This document shows positions 15,869-24,442 of a stretch of DNA of 38,006 nucleotides, one piece after another; position 1 is the stretch's first letter; every line of letters begins with the position of its first letter. This DNA is from an uncultured Anaerolineales bacterium (GTDB lineage Bacteria; Chloroflexota; Anaerolineae; Anaerolineales; Villigracilaceae). Both the position numbers and the translations under genes were made by a program. The stretch is from NCBI GenBank assembly GCA_903873975.1, contig CAIQQN010000268.1, positions 1 through 38,006 of the forward strand. Direction: 5' to 3'. Under the pieces are notes generated by a model that was given only the letters and a program-made list of their open reading frames with translations, was not told the DNA's origin and searched no databases.

Positions 15869-16639
15869 TTATCCACCCTTTAAATAAATCCCAGCTGGAT
15901 CCAATTCCTCACGCAATATCCTGAGTTCTTTTTCCGTGACCGGCTCCGTGGTGCGGAGTTGAGCGGCCACCTTAAGCGCCCAGCCGGTGTTGTTGACGGC
16001 CTCCTCGGCTGTCTTGCCGGGATGCAGGGCCGTCAGAACCAGTTCACCGGTCTCGTCGGGCTCCATGAAACCGATGTCCGTCACCACGCCAATGGGACCT
16101 TTGCCGCGCAGCCCGGCTTTCTCACGCCCGCCTTTTCCGTCCAGGTAACCGGCGGAGGTGATGAAGTCCACCTTTTCAGGGAAGCGGCGTTTCTGGTGAG
16201 GGGTCAGAATGTAGCATCGGTTGGCCCAGGCGGCAATTTCCTGCGCGCCGCCTGAACCGGGCAGCCGTACTTTAGGATGGGCGTAGTCACTCCCGATGAA
16301 AGTGGCGTTGATATTACCGTACTTGTCAATCTGCGCTCCGCCCAGGAAACCCACGTCCACGTTGCCTCTTTGCAGGTAGTTGGTGAAAATATCGTACATG
16401 CTGACAACCGACAATGCCCCGCTGACCAGCGTCGGGTCGCCGATGGAGAGCGGCAGGCGGGTTGGTTCGGCTCCAATCACACCTGCTTCATAGATCATGG
16501 CCAGGTTCGGGGCGTGCGTCCGCTTGGCGAGGTTGCAGGCCAGATTTGGCTGTCCCACGCCCACGAAGACCACGTCACCATCTTTGAGCATTCGGGCAGC
16601 GTTGACGATCATGAGTTCAGCCGAGGTCAGTTCGGTCAT
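15869..16639 (-). CDS. CoA-transferase subunit B, glutaconate CoA-transferase/IpdB-like
   Basis: The 256-residue protein is the beta-type subunit of a family I CoA-transferase. It has MIYEAGVIG, which matches the E-x-G segment holding the glutamate that forms the acyl-CoA thioester intermediate, plus FLGGAQIDKYGNINAT and GSGGAQEIA loops of the GctB fold. The long open frame extends upstream to 16909, but GGAGAAACT precedes the ATG at 16639 and homology starts at MTELTSAELM. The start overlaps the stop of the alpha/beta hydrolase gene (ATGA, 16636-16639). Together with the A subunit (17489-18391) it should move CoA between acyl-CoA and a free acid; the acid is not identifiable. IpdB (steroid ring degradation) and GctB are close relatives. 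Confidence 0.87.
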   Translation of the reverse strand: MTELTSAELMIVNAARMLKDGDVVFVGVGQPNLACNLAKRTHAPNLAMIYEAGVIGAEPTRLPLSIGDPTLVSGALSVVSMYDIFTNYLQRGNVDVGFLGGAQIDKYGNINATFIGSDYAHPKVRLPGSGGAQEIAAWANRCYILTPHQKRRFPEKVDFITSAGYLDGKGGREKAGLRGKGPIGVVTDIGFMEPDETGELVLTALHPGKTAEEAVNNTGWALKVAAQLRTTEPVTEKELRILREELDPAGIYLKGG

Positions 16640-17475
16640 AGTTTCTCCTGTAAAAATTCCTGTATCGCCCTGTAAACCTCGTCCGGGCGTTCGAGCGGGA
16701 CGAGGTGGGTGGCTTGTGGCACGGTCACTACCTGGGCCGTGGGGACTATCTGTAACACGCGGCGACCAGTGGAGGCCCAGAAGGTATCTGTTTCTGCTCC
16801 GCGAATGATCAGAAGCGGGATATTCAGGTCTGGCAGACCGTGCCAGAGGTCCATGTCGTGCCACATGCTGGTAACGTAAATGCGCATTTCCCAATTGGCA
16901 CTGTAGCATAACTTATATCCGTGTTCTTCCGGGCAGGCTATCCCCTCAACGTAGGCGCGCAGGGCTGTGTCATCCATATACCTGAAAACCGGTTTGGGCC
17001 GGTAACCTTTGAAAAGCCTTTCCAAATCGTCAAACTGGTGCCGGCGGTTCCTGGCTGCCAGGACGAGGGGATGCAACGGGTAGCCTAATCCCAAGACGCG
17101 AATTACATGCCAGGTGCGGATGACGAATGGCGGGAAGAGCACGGGGTCAATCAAGATTAGCGCCCGAAAGCGTTCCGGCTGGCGCAGTGCGGCCCGCAGC
17201 GCGACGATCCCTCCGACCGAGTGGCCCACGCCAATCGAAGCTCCGGTTTGACGCTCGTCCAGAAAGCGCAGGAAGTCATCCGTCAGCGGATTCCAGTCCT
17301 CAATTTCTTCCGGCCTGGAATCCGGCCAGAGAGGGCGCTGGCGCATGGAAAAAACCTGGTAATGCTCGGCAAGCCTGGTGATCAGGGGACGGTAACATTC
17401 CGGCGGATACCCGTTGGCGTGTAGGAAGTGCAGTGGCAAGCCGGACTCGCCGAGGGAAAAGTAAGGTATGCTCAT
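16636..17475 (-). CDS. Alpha/beta hydrolase encoded between the CoA-transferase subunits
   Basis: The 279-residue protein is an alpha/beta-fold hydrolase with FLHANGYPPECYRPL (oxyanion region), nucleophile elbow GHSVGG, a cap region (about 120-200), an acidic residue in IIRGAETDTF and the catalytic His in QATHLVPLERPDEV. Likely activities are esterase, thioesterase or C-C bond hydrolysis; none can be chosen from sequence alone. It lies 13 bases after the A-subunit gene and overlaps the B-subunit start by four bases, so it is an integral part of the operon. Its place between two obligate subunits suggests it acts on the substrate or product of the CoA-transferase. Confidence 0.83.
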   Translation of the reverse strand: MSIPYFSLGESGLPLHFLHANGYPPECYRPLITRLAEHYQVFSMRQRPLWPDSRPEEIEDWNPLTDDFLRFLDERQTGASIGVGHSVGGIVALRAALRQPERFRALILIDPVLFPPFVIRTWHVIRVLGLGYPLHPLVLAARNRRHQFDDLERLFKGYRPKPVFRYMDDTALRAYVEGIACPEEHGYKLCYSANWEMRIYVTSMWHDMDLWHGLPDLNIPLLIIRGAETDTFWASTGRRVLQIVPTAQVVTVPQATHLVPLERPDEVYRAIQEFLQEKL

Positions 17476-17488
17476 TGATCCCTGTCAA

Positions 17489-18391
17489 CTAATAACTTCC
17501 GTAATTGACCTTCTCGCTGTACCGCGCCTTGACCTTCAAGCGTTCATGTGCTTCTGCGCCGAGTTTCTGCCAGTATTCCTGCCGGTCTTTCACGCCATAC
17601 ACCCATTCATCCAGATATGCCTTGACCGTTTCGGCTTTCTCGCTGATCTTGTCCCATTTCAGGTAAAAATCATTATCGCGGTCATAATAGCCCTGGGCAT
17701 AAGACGGGTGCGCTGCGCCGGGAACATGACATACCGCGCTGACGATGAAACCGGGGATGAGCGTCCGGTTCGGGTCGGACCGGATAACTGCTTCATCCAC
17801 GATTTCCTCGGCGGTCAGGATGACCCTTTTCGATGCAAAGGCCACCTCCTTCTGCTCGCCGACAATGCCCCACAGATGGGCGTTCCCATCCTTGTCAGCA
17901 CGCTGGACGTGCACGATGGCAACTTCCGGGTTCAGCGCCGGGACGACGATCACGTCGCGGCCTGAATATGGGTCAGTGACGCGCTTGATCAACGGGTTGG
18001 CGCGTTCCAAATCCACCGATCCGGTCTGGTTCATGGGCATAAAGGGGAGACCAGCTGCCCCGGCCTGCAGGCGGGAGATCATCCCGAAATGGGAGTATTC
18101 CTCCCATTCCAGACGTCCGGCTTCGAGTTCGGTACGTATAATACGCAGGGACCCAACACCCGGATTTCCCATGTAGGAAAAGATCACCTTACGGGCGCAT
18201 CCGGCAGCCACCATCTGGTCGTAGATCAGGTCCGGGGTGGCGCGGGCAAGTGTCAGGTTCCGCCTGCGCTGGCGGATGATCTCGTGCCCGGCGGCAAAGG
18301 GGATCAGGTGGGTAAACCCGGCGGCGTAGACGGTGTCCCCGTCGAATACAAATTGGGAAACGGCTTCTGAGAGAGGGATGAGTTTGGTCAT
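17489..18391 (-). CDS. CoA-transferase subunit A, glutaconate CoA-transferase/IpdA-like
   Basis: The 300-residue protein is the alpha-type subunit of a family I CoA-transferase: DGDTVYAAGFTHLIPFAAGHEIIRQ at the N terminus, VIFSYMGNPGVGSL, and VPALNPEVAIVHVQRADKDGNAHLWG in the second half are characteristic of GctA/IpdA. It provides the CoA-binding partner of the B subunit that carries the catalytic Glu. The start overlaps the stop of the small membrane protein gene by ATGA (18388-18391). The A and B genes are not adjacent, being split by a hydrolase gene, which is unusual because these subunits are normally encoded side by side. Confidence 0.88.
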   Translation of the reverse strand: MTKLIPLSEAVSQFVFDGDTVYAAGFTHLIPFAAGHEIIRQRRRNLTLARATPDLIYDQMVAAGCARKVIFSYMGNPGVGSLRIIRTELEAGRLEWEEYSHFGMISRLQAGAAGLPFMPMNQTGSVDLERANPLIKRVTDPYSGRDVIVVPALNPEVAIVHVQRADKDGNAHLWGIVGEQKEVAFASKRVILTAEEIVDEAVIRSDPNRTLIPGFIVSAVCHVPGAAHPSYAQGYYDRDNDFYLKWDKISEKAETVKAYLDEWVYGVKDRQEYWQKLGAEAHERLKVKARYSEKVNYGSY

Positions 18392-18654
18392 TTTTTCTGG
18401 GCTTCCTGTGTTTGTTTTTCTTCACGGTGCTGGCGGGAGCGCTGCCTAGCCTTGCGGATGCCTGAGAACCGCGTGGGTTCCGGGCGCGGCGCGGTACTGC
18501 GGAACAAGAATCCGAGAAACAGGGCGGCTGCCGCGAAGAGGAGATAGCGGAGGCTGAGTGCCTTGGCTAATGCCGACCCGAAAAAGAGGATCAGTAGCCC
18601 GCATCCAAGCAGGATAAAAAACGTTCCAACCCGTGGAAGAATGCTCTTGTTCAT
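18388..18654 (-). CDS. Small two-helix membrane protein, unknown function
   Basis: I do not recognise a family. The 88-residue protein has two hydrophobic segments (about 9-29 and 35-52) and a strongly basic, glutamine-rich C-terminal tail (about 55-88). It is the first gene of the operon containing the CoA-transferase and hydrolase and overlaps the A subunit start by four bases. A TATAAT hexamer lies eight bases before its ATG; the intervening AAGGGGGT could act as a ribosome site only if transcription began further upstream, so a very short leader is expected. Confidence 0.65.
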   Translation of the reverse strand: MNKSILPRVGTFFILLGCGLLILFFGSALAKALSLRYLLFAAAALFLGFLFRSTAPRPEPTRFSGIRKARQRSRQHREEKQTQEAQKK

Positions 18655-18662
18655 ACCCCCTT

Positions 18663-18668
18663 ATTATA
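18663..18668 (-). promoter_or_regulatory. -10 element of the CoA-transferase operon
   Basis: TATAAT on the minus strand, eight bases before the ATG at 18654. No clear -35. On the plus strand the same spacer (18655-18889) should hold the promoter of the ferredoxin-AOR operon; a TATAAT at 18765-18770 within the near-palindrome CTATATAATTATAG is the best candidate but lacks a good -35. Confidence 0.45.
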
Positions 18669-18889
18669 GATGATTCTCTCCAGGAAGAGGTATAAAATAG
18701 GACGGCCTGCATGAGAAAAGAGGAAAGATGTCTCTTTCTATTACCGGGGATGGTCATTAAACTATATAATTATAGAGTACTGCGTAAATAACTGAACCGT
18801 AAACCTGTTATTTCCGTGCCTTTCCATTCAGGAAAGTTCGTATATTTATTCAAGAAGCAGTAGAACAAAATAATTGAAAGGAGTTCCTT

Positions 18890-19297
18890 ATGCGGTTGTA
18901 CGTGGATAATTCCAAGTGTTCTGGATGCAACGCCTGCCGGGTAGCCTGTTCTCTTAATCTATTTGGCGAGAACAATCCCAAGAAGTCAGCGCTTGTCATC
19001 GAACCTCATTTCCCGGCACCGGGTGTTTATACTGTGAAGGTCTGTACGCAGTGCGGTGACTGCGCCAAGGTCTGCCCGACTGAAGCTATCAAGCAGGATG
19101 AACAGGGCGCTTATTATGTGGACTTTGACGAGTGCAACCTGTGCGAGGCCTGCGTCCCGGAGTGCCCGGAAGGAGTGATGTTTCTCCGCGCGGAGCTGGC
19201 AAATACCGCCTGGAAATGTGACCTGTGCGGCGATTGTGTTGCCGTTTGCGGTACCAGTGCCCTCTGGATCGCCGAAATAGAAGCTGTGGCGGCATAA
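18890..19297 (+). CDS. Polyferredoxin subunit of the aldehyde oxidoreductase operon
   Basis: The 135-residue protein carries sixteen cysteines in four groups: C10-C13-C16-C20, C52-C55-C58-C62, C82-C85-C88-C92 and C110-C113-C116-C120, enough for four [4Fe-4S] clusters as in HycB/AorB-type electron-transfer subunits. It most likely passes electrons to or from the aldehyde ferredoxin oxidoreductase encoded ten bases downstream. AAAGGAG at 18877-18883 lies six bases before the ATG. No signal peptide is present, so it is cytoplasmic. It opens the three-gene plus-strand operon ferredoxin-AOR-MoaD-like. Confidence 0.92.
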   Translation: MRLYVDNSKCSGCNACRVACSLNLFGENNPKKSALVIEPHFPAPGVYTVKVCTQCGDCAKVCPTEAIKQDEQGAYYVDFDECNLCEACVPECPEGVMFLRAELANTAWKCDLCGDCVAVCGTSALWIAEIEAVAA

Positions 19298-19307
19298 GGA
19301 GGTGGAT

Positions 19308-21131
19308 ATGAATGGCTATGCTGGAAGAATTCTGCGTGTTAACCTAACGAACGGTACAGTCACAAAAGAACCGACCCCTCCGGATGTGGCCCGTGATTTT
19401 ATCGGCGGACGCGGCTTCGGGATCTATTTTCTGCTCAAGGAAGTCCCCAAAGGTGCCGACCCGCTGGGGCCGGAGAATAAACTTATCATTTCCAGTGGAC
19501 CGATCTCGGGTATGCTGATTCCCGGCGGTGGAAAATGTGACTGGACGACGAAAGCCCCGCTGACCGGAGGCTATGCCAGTGCCTCAATGGGAGGTCACTT
19601 TACGGCAGAGATGCGTTATGCCGGGCTGGACAGCATCATCTTGGAAGGCATCAGCCCGAAGCCCGTTTATCTTTTCATTGACAACGATAAGATCGAACTG
19701 CGCGATGCCTCCGACCTGTGGGGTAAAAATACATTCATTGTAGAGAAGCAGTTCAAGGAAAAACTTGGCGAGGAGTACCAGATTGCGGTCATCGGTCCCG
19801 GCGGCGAGAACCTGGTCTCGTACGCCTGCGTCAACCATGATTATGGCCGCCAGGCCGGACGCGGCGGAGTGGGTGCGGTGATGGGCTCCAAGAAGGTCAA
19901 AGCGATTGTTCTCCATGGGACGAAGTCAATTCCGGTGGCGGACAAGGATGCCTACCGCAAGGCGGGTATGGCGCTCTACAAGGCCTGCAAGGATGCTGAA
20001 GGCTTGAAGGACTGGACGCGTTACGGGACAACCATTGTTGTCTCTTGGTGCGACGAGGTCGGCGCGTTGCCCACCCGCAACTTCAGCGCCGGTTCCTTTG
20101 AAGGCGGCAAGAACCTCTATGCTCCTGTGATGCGCGAAAAGATCGTCATCACCGACAAGGGCTGCTTTGGCTGCCCTTCGCCGTGTGGAAAGTACAGCCG
20201 CAGCAAGAAATACAACAGTTATGTCGAAGGCCCGGAATATGAGACCATTGGCCTGATGGGTTCCAATCTGGGAATAGACGACATCGAAGCGGTGGCGCAG
20301 GCCAACCTGCTGTGCGACGACCTGGGCATTGATACCATCACCGCTGGTAACGCCATTGGCTGGGCTATGGAGTGCTATCAGAAAGGTATTTTCACTAAAA
20401 AGGATACGGATGGGCTGGACTTAAAGTTCGGTAATGTGGAAGCAACCTTCACCATGATCGAGAAAATTGCCCGCCGTGAAGGCCTGGGTGCACTGCTTTC
20501 GGAGGGCGTCAAGCGCGCCTCCAAAAAGGTAGGCAAGGGTACCGAGAAGTTCGCCATCCATATCAAAGGTATGGAACAATCTGCATATGCCACCCATAAT
20601 GCCACGGCCATGCTGCTGGCCTATATGACCTGCGATGTAGGTGCACACCACAATCGCGCCTGGGCCATCACCTATGACCTGCAGGTGGGCCGCGAACTGG
20701 TTGTCCCCGAAAAAGTGGCGCGTGTCATCTGGCTGCAGAACTTCCGCCCGATGTTCGATGTGCTGGGCGGCTGCCGTTTGCAGTGGGTGGAACTCAATAT
20801 TGACCGCGACCTGTATGTACCAGCCTTGGAGGCTATTACCGGCATCCACCGCTCCTGGGCAGACCTGGAGAAGGTGGGCGAGCGCATCTGGAACCTGACC
20901 CGCCTGTACTGGGCGCGTGAGAACGAGGACTTTGGTCGCGCCTGGGACCTGCCTGCGCCGCGCTTCTACGAGGAAGCCCCCACGAGCGGTGCCACCAAAG
21001 GCCAGATCACCAAGATCGAGGATGTCAACCGCCTGCTGGACATGTACTATGAACAGCGCGGCTGGACCTCGAATGGGCTGCCCAAACCTGAGACGATCGA
21101 AAGCCTCGGCTTGAAAGCGGTGGTCGCCTAA
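19308..21131 (+). CDS. Aldehyde ferredoxin oxidoreductase (tungsten/molybdenum pterin enzyme)
   Basis: The 607-residue protein has the AOR layout: N-terminal metallopterin domain (YAGRILRVNL, GGRGFGIYFLL, GGYASASMGGHF), the GRGGVGAVMGSKKVKAIV loop (185-201) and the cluster ligands C286, C289, C293 (CFGCPSPC) with the distant C489, close to positions 288, 291, 295 and 494 of the Pyrococcus enzyme. EYET (310-313) and H447/H448 match the catalytic Glu/His region. The enzyme interconverts aldehydes and carboxylates with ferredoxin. Substrate range is open; related family members include benzoyl-CoA reductase BamB. GGAGG at 19298-19302 supports the ATG at 19308 over the in-frame GTG at 19302. Confidence 0.93.
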   Translation: MNGYAGRILRVNLTNGTVTKEPTPPDVARDFIGGRGFGIYFLLKEVPKGADPLGPENKLIISSGPISGMLIPGGGKCDWTTKAPLTGGYASASMGGHFTAEMRYAGLDSIILEGISPKPVYLFIDNDKIELRDASDLWGKNTFIVEKQFKEKLGEEYQIAVIGPGGENLVSYACVNHDYGRQAGRGGVGAVMGSKKVKAIVLHGTKSIPVADKDAYRKAGMALYKACKDAEGLKDWTRYGTTIVVSWCDEVGALPTRNFSAGSFEGGKNLYAPVMREKIVITDKGCFGCPSPCGKYSRSKKYNSYVEGPEYETIGLMGSNLGIDDIEAVAQANLLCDDLGIDTITAGNAIGWAMECYQKGIFTKKDTDGLDLKFGNVEATFTMIEKIARREGLGALLSEGVKRASKKVGKGTEKFAIHIKGMEQSAYATHNATAMLLAYMTCDVGAHHNRAWAITYDLQVGRELVVPEKVARVIWLQNFRPMFDVLGGCRLQWVELNIDRDLYVPALEAITGIHRSWADLEKVGERIWNLTRLYWARENEDFGRAWDLPAPRFYEEAPTSGATKGQITKIEDVNRLLDMYYEQRGWTSNGLPKPETIESLGLKAVVA

Positions 21132-21132
21132 G

Positions 21133-21357
21133 ATGACGGCTACCATTCGCCTCGGTGCTTCACTCAAGAACCTGCTCGGAAGCAAAGACGAGTTCATCGT
21201 CCAGCCGGGACATAATGTGCGCGAGACGCTTGTCTCGTTGGGCATCAAGCCCGAACTGGTGGCGATGGTTTCCGTCAACGATGAGATGCAGACAAAAGAT
21301 TATATTATCCAGGAAGGGGATGCCATCCGACTCCTGGCAGTGATCGGCGGCGGATAA
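21133..21357 (+). CDS. MoaD/ThiS-family sulfur carrier protein
   Basis: The 74-residue protein has a beta-grasp pattern and ends in VIGGG, the diglycine-type C terminus that is adenylated and thiocarboxylated in MoaD, ThiS and relatives. Its gene starts one base after the AOR stop, so it is co-transcribed with the oxidoreductase and probably supplies sulfur for assembly of its pterin cofactor. A ThiS role is less likely because no thiamine gene is near. There are two glycines plus one extra at the end; the exact mature terminus is uncertain. A terminator follows directly. Confidence 0.82.
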   Translation: MTATIRLGASLKNLLGSKDEFIVQPGHNVRETLVSLGIKPELVAMVSVNDEMQTKDYIIQEGDAIRLLAVIGGG

Positions 21358-21364
21358 AAACAAC

Positions 21365-21399
21365 TTCGGGCGGCAGTCAAACTGCCACCCGAAAATTTT
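21365..21399. terminator. Bidirectional terminator between the AOR operon and the aldehyde dehydrogenase
   Basis: TTCGGG.GGCAGT (21365-21377) pairs with ACTGCC.CCCGAA (21381-21393) with one mismatch around CAA. TTTT follows on the plus strand, and a TTTTT run follows on the minus strand just beyond the stem. It separates the convergent stops at 21357 and 21417. Confidence 0.85.
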
Positions 21400-21416
21400 A
21401 ATCGTGGGGGTTTGGG

Positions 21417-22985
21417 CTACTTTACGATCGTCTGGATCTGTTCGTGCATATACAGAGGCAGGTAGTATCTTCCGCCTGAGTTCTTTCCGCTCGAGCCCGA
21501 GGCCTTCCACCCGCCGAAGGGCTGGAAACCCGGCCAGGCGCCGGTCGTTGCGCCCTGCGGGCGATTTGCATAAGCCACGCCAGACTCGATATGGTCGAAA
21601 AACCAACCGGTTTCCTCTTCACTGCCGTAGAAGCCAGCTGTCAGGCCGTAATCCACTTCATTGGCGTGCCGCATGGCTTCCTCGAGGTTTTTGACTTTGC
21701 CGATGGTCGTAATTGGCAGGAACATCTCATGTTTCCACAGGTGGTGCTGGAGCGGCAGGTCAATGGCCAGGGTCGGTTCGCAGAACCAGCCTTTGTCGTA
21801 CTGGCCGCCGGTTCGCACCCGGCCACCTGCCAGGAATTTGCCTCCTCCGGTGGTTATTTCTCCGCAGTAGGCCTGGAATTCTTTATACGCCCCTTCGTTG
21901 ATGACTGGCCCCAGATATATGCCACGGTCGGTTGGGTCGCCGATGGTCAGTTTTTCGGTTAGGGTTTTGAGGCGATCAACCAGATCCTCATAAACCGCCT
22001 CTTCTATGAAGACACGCGAGGCTGCAGAGCATTTCTGCCCCTGCAGGCCAAATGCCGACCGGACGATGCCCAGGGCGGAGCGCTCCAGGTCGGCGTGACT
22101 CGAGACGATGACGGCGTTCTTGCCGCCCAGTTCCAGCAGGATCGGGCGCACCCAATTGCAGGTTGAGAAATCCCGGAAGATTTTTGCACCCACATCGAAC
22201 GAACCCGTGAATGTCACCCCGTCCACGGCGCAGGTGACAAGCGCCTGGCCCAGGGTGCGGCCCGGCCCGGTGACAAAGTTAAGTACGCCTTCCGGCAAGC
22301 CGGCATCCCGGAAGCATTCCGCCAGCAGACGCACGATCCAGGCCGTGTCGGTGGCGGGCTTGATGATCACCGTGTTTCCGGTCACCAAAGCTGCGCCGGT
22401 GGGACCGCCGGTCAGCGCGAAGGGGAAATTGAACGGGCAGATCACCAGCCAGACGCCGTAAGGACGCAGGACCGAGACATTTGTCGCCTCATACCCGACC
22501 AGCGGATCCTTGCCCATTTCAAAGATATAACCCTGGTTGGCCTCCATCTGGTCACAGGCATATTTGATCAAATCGGCGGTTTCCTGCACATCCCCTAGTG
22601 ATTCCATGCGGTTCTTGCCTACTTCCAGCGCCAATGCTGCGCTCAATACAAAGAGGCGCTCTTCAATCAAAGCCGCGCTCTTGCGCAGCAGGCGGACGCG
22701 TTCCTGCCAGGGTGTGTGGCTCCAACCGGGGAAGGCCTTGCGCGCTGCCTCCAGTGCTTGTTGGGCGTGCTTTTCATTGCCCTTCTGCATCACAGCCAGC
22801 CTCCAGTCCGTGTTGACCGGCGAAAGGTCTGCAAACTTTTCGTCAGCGAACACATCCTTGTTGTTGATCATCATGCCGTATTCTTTACCGAGGCCGGCTC
22901 TGACTTTCGCCAGCGCGGCGTCGAATTGTGAATGCAGTTCTTCCGGTGGGTTGAACATGGTTGCGTAGGTGAGTTTGAAATCCAT
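21417..22985 (-). CDS. Aldehyde dehydrogenase, pyrroline-5-carboxylate dehydrogenase-like
   Basis: The 522-residue NAD(P)-dependent enzyme shows PFNFPFALTGGPTGAALVTGNTVIIKPA, FTGSFDVG, LELGGKNAVIV with the general-base Glu, and the nucleophile Cys in GLQGQKCSAASRV. The sequence style, including the N-terminal extension and the QGQKCSA motif, is closest to 1-pyrroline-5-carboxylate (glutamate semialdehyde) dehydrogenases of the RocA/PruA group, but no proline dehydrogenase is near, so the substrate is left open. GGAGAGA precedes the ATG at 22985, preferred to the in-frame upstream ATG at 23006. It is convergent with the AOR operon and has its own promoter. Confidence 0.88.
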   Translation of the reverse strand: MDFKLTYATMFNPPEELHSQFDAALAKVRAGLGKEYGMMINNKDVFADEKFADLSPVNTDWRLAVMQKGNEKHAQQALEAARKAFPGWSHTPWQERVRLLRKSAALIEERLFVLSAALALEVGKNRMESLGDVQETADLIKYACDQMEANQGYIFEMGKDPLVGYEATNVSVLRPYGVWLVICPFNFPFALTGGPTGAALVTGNTVIIKPATDTAWIVRLLAECFRDAGLPEGVLNFVTGPGRTLGQALVTCAVDGVTFTGSFDVGAKIFRDFSTCNWVRPILLELGGKNAVIVSSHADLERSALGIVRSAFGLQGQKCSAASRVFIEEAVYEDLVDRLKTLTEKLTIGDPTDRGIYLGPVINEGAYKEFQAYCGEITTGGGKFLAGGRVRTGGQYDKGWFCEPTLAIDLPLQHHLWKHEMFLPITTIGKVKNLEEAMRHANEVDYGLTAGFYGSEEETGWFFDHIESGVAYANRPQGATTGAWPGFQPFGGWKASGSSGKNSGGRYYLPLYMHEQIQTIVK

Positions 22986-23046
22986 TTTTCTCTCCAGTGC
23001 GATCAATTCTGACCAGGCTATCTATGGGGGAGTTTATCTTGTTTGA

Positions 23047-23075
23047 AGTATAGTGCAGCGGAGGGCTGATGTCAA
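23047..23075 (-). promoter_or_regulatory. Consensus promoter of the aldehyde dehydrogenase gene
   Basis: On the minus strand TTGACA (23075-23070) and TATACT (23052-23047) are 17 bases apart. The expected start near 23040 gives a leader of about 55 bases with a Shine-Dalgarno sequence, unlike the leaderless genes in this window. Confidence 0.75.
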
Positions 23076-23212
23076 TGAATAAAGATACAAATTGTCATAA
23101 TTTTAATAATACTATGATAATTCCAATTTATTACTTATTCTCAGTCCCGTGTTGGTGTAAAATTCTACTTACCAATTCGGGTTGCCACCCTTTGATAAGA
23201 CTGAAAGGCAAA

Positions 23213-24406
23213 ATGGAATCCAATAGGATCAAGACTATTAAGATCAAGCATTTGTTGATGGCTGCTGCCATCTGTATCCAGCTGATTTGGTATGGAATAA
23301 TAATGTGGCATTTCAAGCCAGATCCACACCAACCTACTGATTTCATCATTTTTTACACTGCCGGGAGGATTGCTGCTACAGGCCGTTATGATCTGATCTA
23401 TGATTTGGAAGCCCAGCGTGCTGTGCATCAAGAATTACTTGGGGTTCCACTTGCAGTAAATCAATTCCTTCCGTTCAACCACCCTCCTATGTTTGTTCCA
23501 TTGATTCAGTTAATTGCAGGTGGCAACTACACGACTTCTTACTGGGGCTGGGTGGCTATATTAGCCGCATTTTTGGTGGCCGCGATGATTGTATTCAATC
23601 GTCTCCTGCAGGCAGAAAAAATGGAGGCCGGTTCACGCTGGCTGCTTATACTTGTCAGCGTGTTGTTTTATCCGCTTTTTATCAGTCTCTTTAGAGGGCA
23701 GGATTCAGTCATCGTGTTTCTGGGAGTTATGCTCTGGATGTATGGGCTGTTATCCAACAGGGATGCCCTGTCTGGAGCCGGACTGGCACTGGCTGTCCTT
23801 CGCCCGCAGGTTGCACTTATGCTGGCCATCCCGTTCCTGGTTAAGCGGCGAAAGGTTTGGTGGTGGTTTTGCGGGTTTGCCTCGCTTCTGGCCATCTATA
23901 GTCTGTTCCTGGTCGGATGGACCGGCGTCCGGGATTTCTTCTTCCTGATTGGTGTCAGCGCCCAAGGGCAATGGTATGGGATGGAACAGAGAGCCATGCT
24001 TAACTTTACTGGGTTGGTCATGCGTTTATTTCCACAGGGGAATCTGAATATTATCCATACCGTCGCGTGGGGATTGTTCTGCGTTGGATTGGCAATGCTA
24101 TCCATCTGGTGGAAACGATCCCCCGAAATTCGATTACGACAGATCGTTGTTGCCGTAACATTTAGCGTGTTTGCTGCTCCACACCTGTTCTACCACGACC
24201 TGACCTTGCTACTCATCCCATGCCTGGGAGTGGGGTTGGCTGCCATCCGGGCGAACAGGCTAAAGATCTGGGAAGTTGCGGGTCTACTGACCATTGTTTC
24301 TTTTTCTCTCATGGTCAGTGTCTTTTGGAAGCCAATCTATAATATCCTTCCGTACTTGTGGATGGCCGTCCTGGTGTGGGCTGTATGGCAATATGAAACG
24401 GGTTGA
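23213..24406 (+). CDS. Polytopic membrane glycosyltransferase-like protein, GT87/DUF2029 type
   Basis: The 397-residue protein has about ten membrane segments. The first periplasmic loop holds TDFIIFYTAGRIAATGRYDLIYD, followed by FNHPPMFVPLIQL and RGQDSVIVFLGVMLW; this combination is typical of DUF2029/GT87, the family of polyprenyl-phosphomannose-dependent mannosyltransferases. The donor, acceptor and role in envelope glycan or lipid synthesis are not decidable. The frame is open upstream to 23069, but the extra residues look unlike a protein of this family, and AAAGG at 23204-23208 supports the ATG at 23213. It is a single gene between a divergent aldehyde dehydrogenase and a convergent CapA gene. 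Confidence 0.8.
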   Translation: MESNRIKTIKIKHLLMAAAICIQLIWYGIIMWHFKPDPHQPTDFIIFYTAGRIAATGRYDLIYDLEAQRAVHQELLGVPLAVNQFLPFNHPPMFVPLIQLIAGGNYTTSYWGWVAILAAFLVAAMIVFNRLLQAEKMEAGSRWLLILVSVLFYPLFISLFRGQDSVIVFLGVMLWMYGLLSNRDALSGAGLALAVLRPQVALMLAIPFLVKRRKVWWWFCGFASLLAIYSLFLVGWTGVRDFFFLIGVSAQGQWYGMEQRAMLNFTGLVMRLFPQGNLNIIHTVAWGLFCVGLAMLSIWWKRSPEIRLRQIVVAVTFSVFAAPHLFYHDLTLLLIPCLGVGLAAIRANRLKIWEVAGLLTIVSFSLMVSVFWKPIYNILPYLWMAVLVWAVWQYETG

Positions 24407-24442
24407 CATTCGTCATCTATCTCAACCACCTTTATGACGGCT

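Noticed and set aside
16640-16909. N-terminal extension of the CoA-transferase B subunit
   Set aside because: It would overlap the hydrolase gene by 270 bases in another frame; the ATG at 16639 has a good ribosome site and starts the homology.
20421-21278. A 285-codon open frame on the minus strand
   Set aside because: It lies opposite the AOR and MoaD-like genes, runs over their junction, and has no family resemblance.
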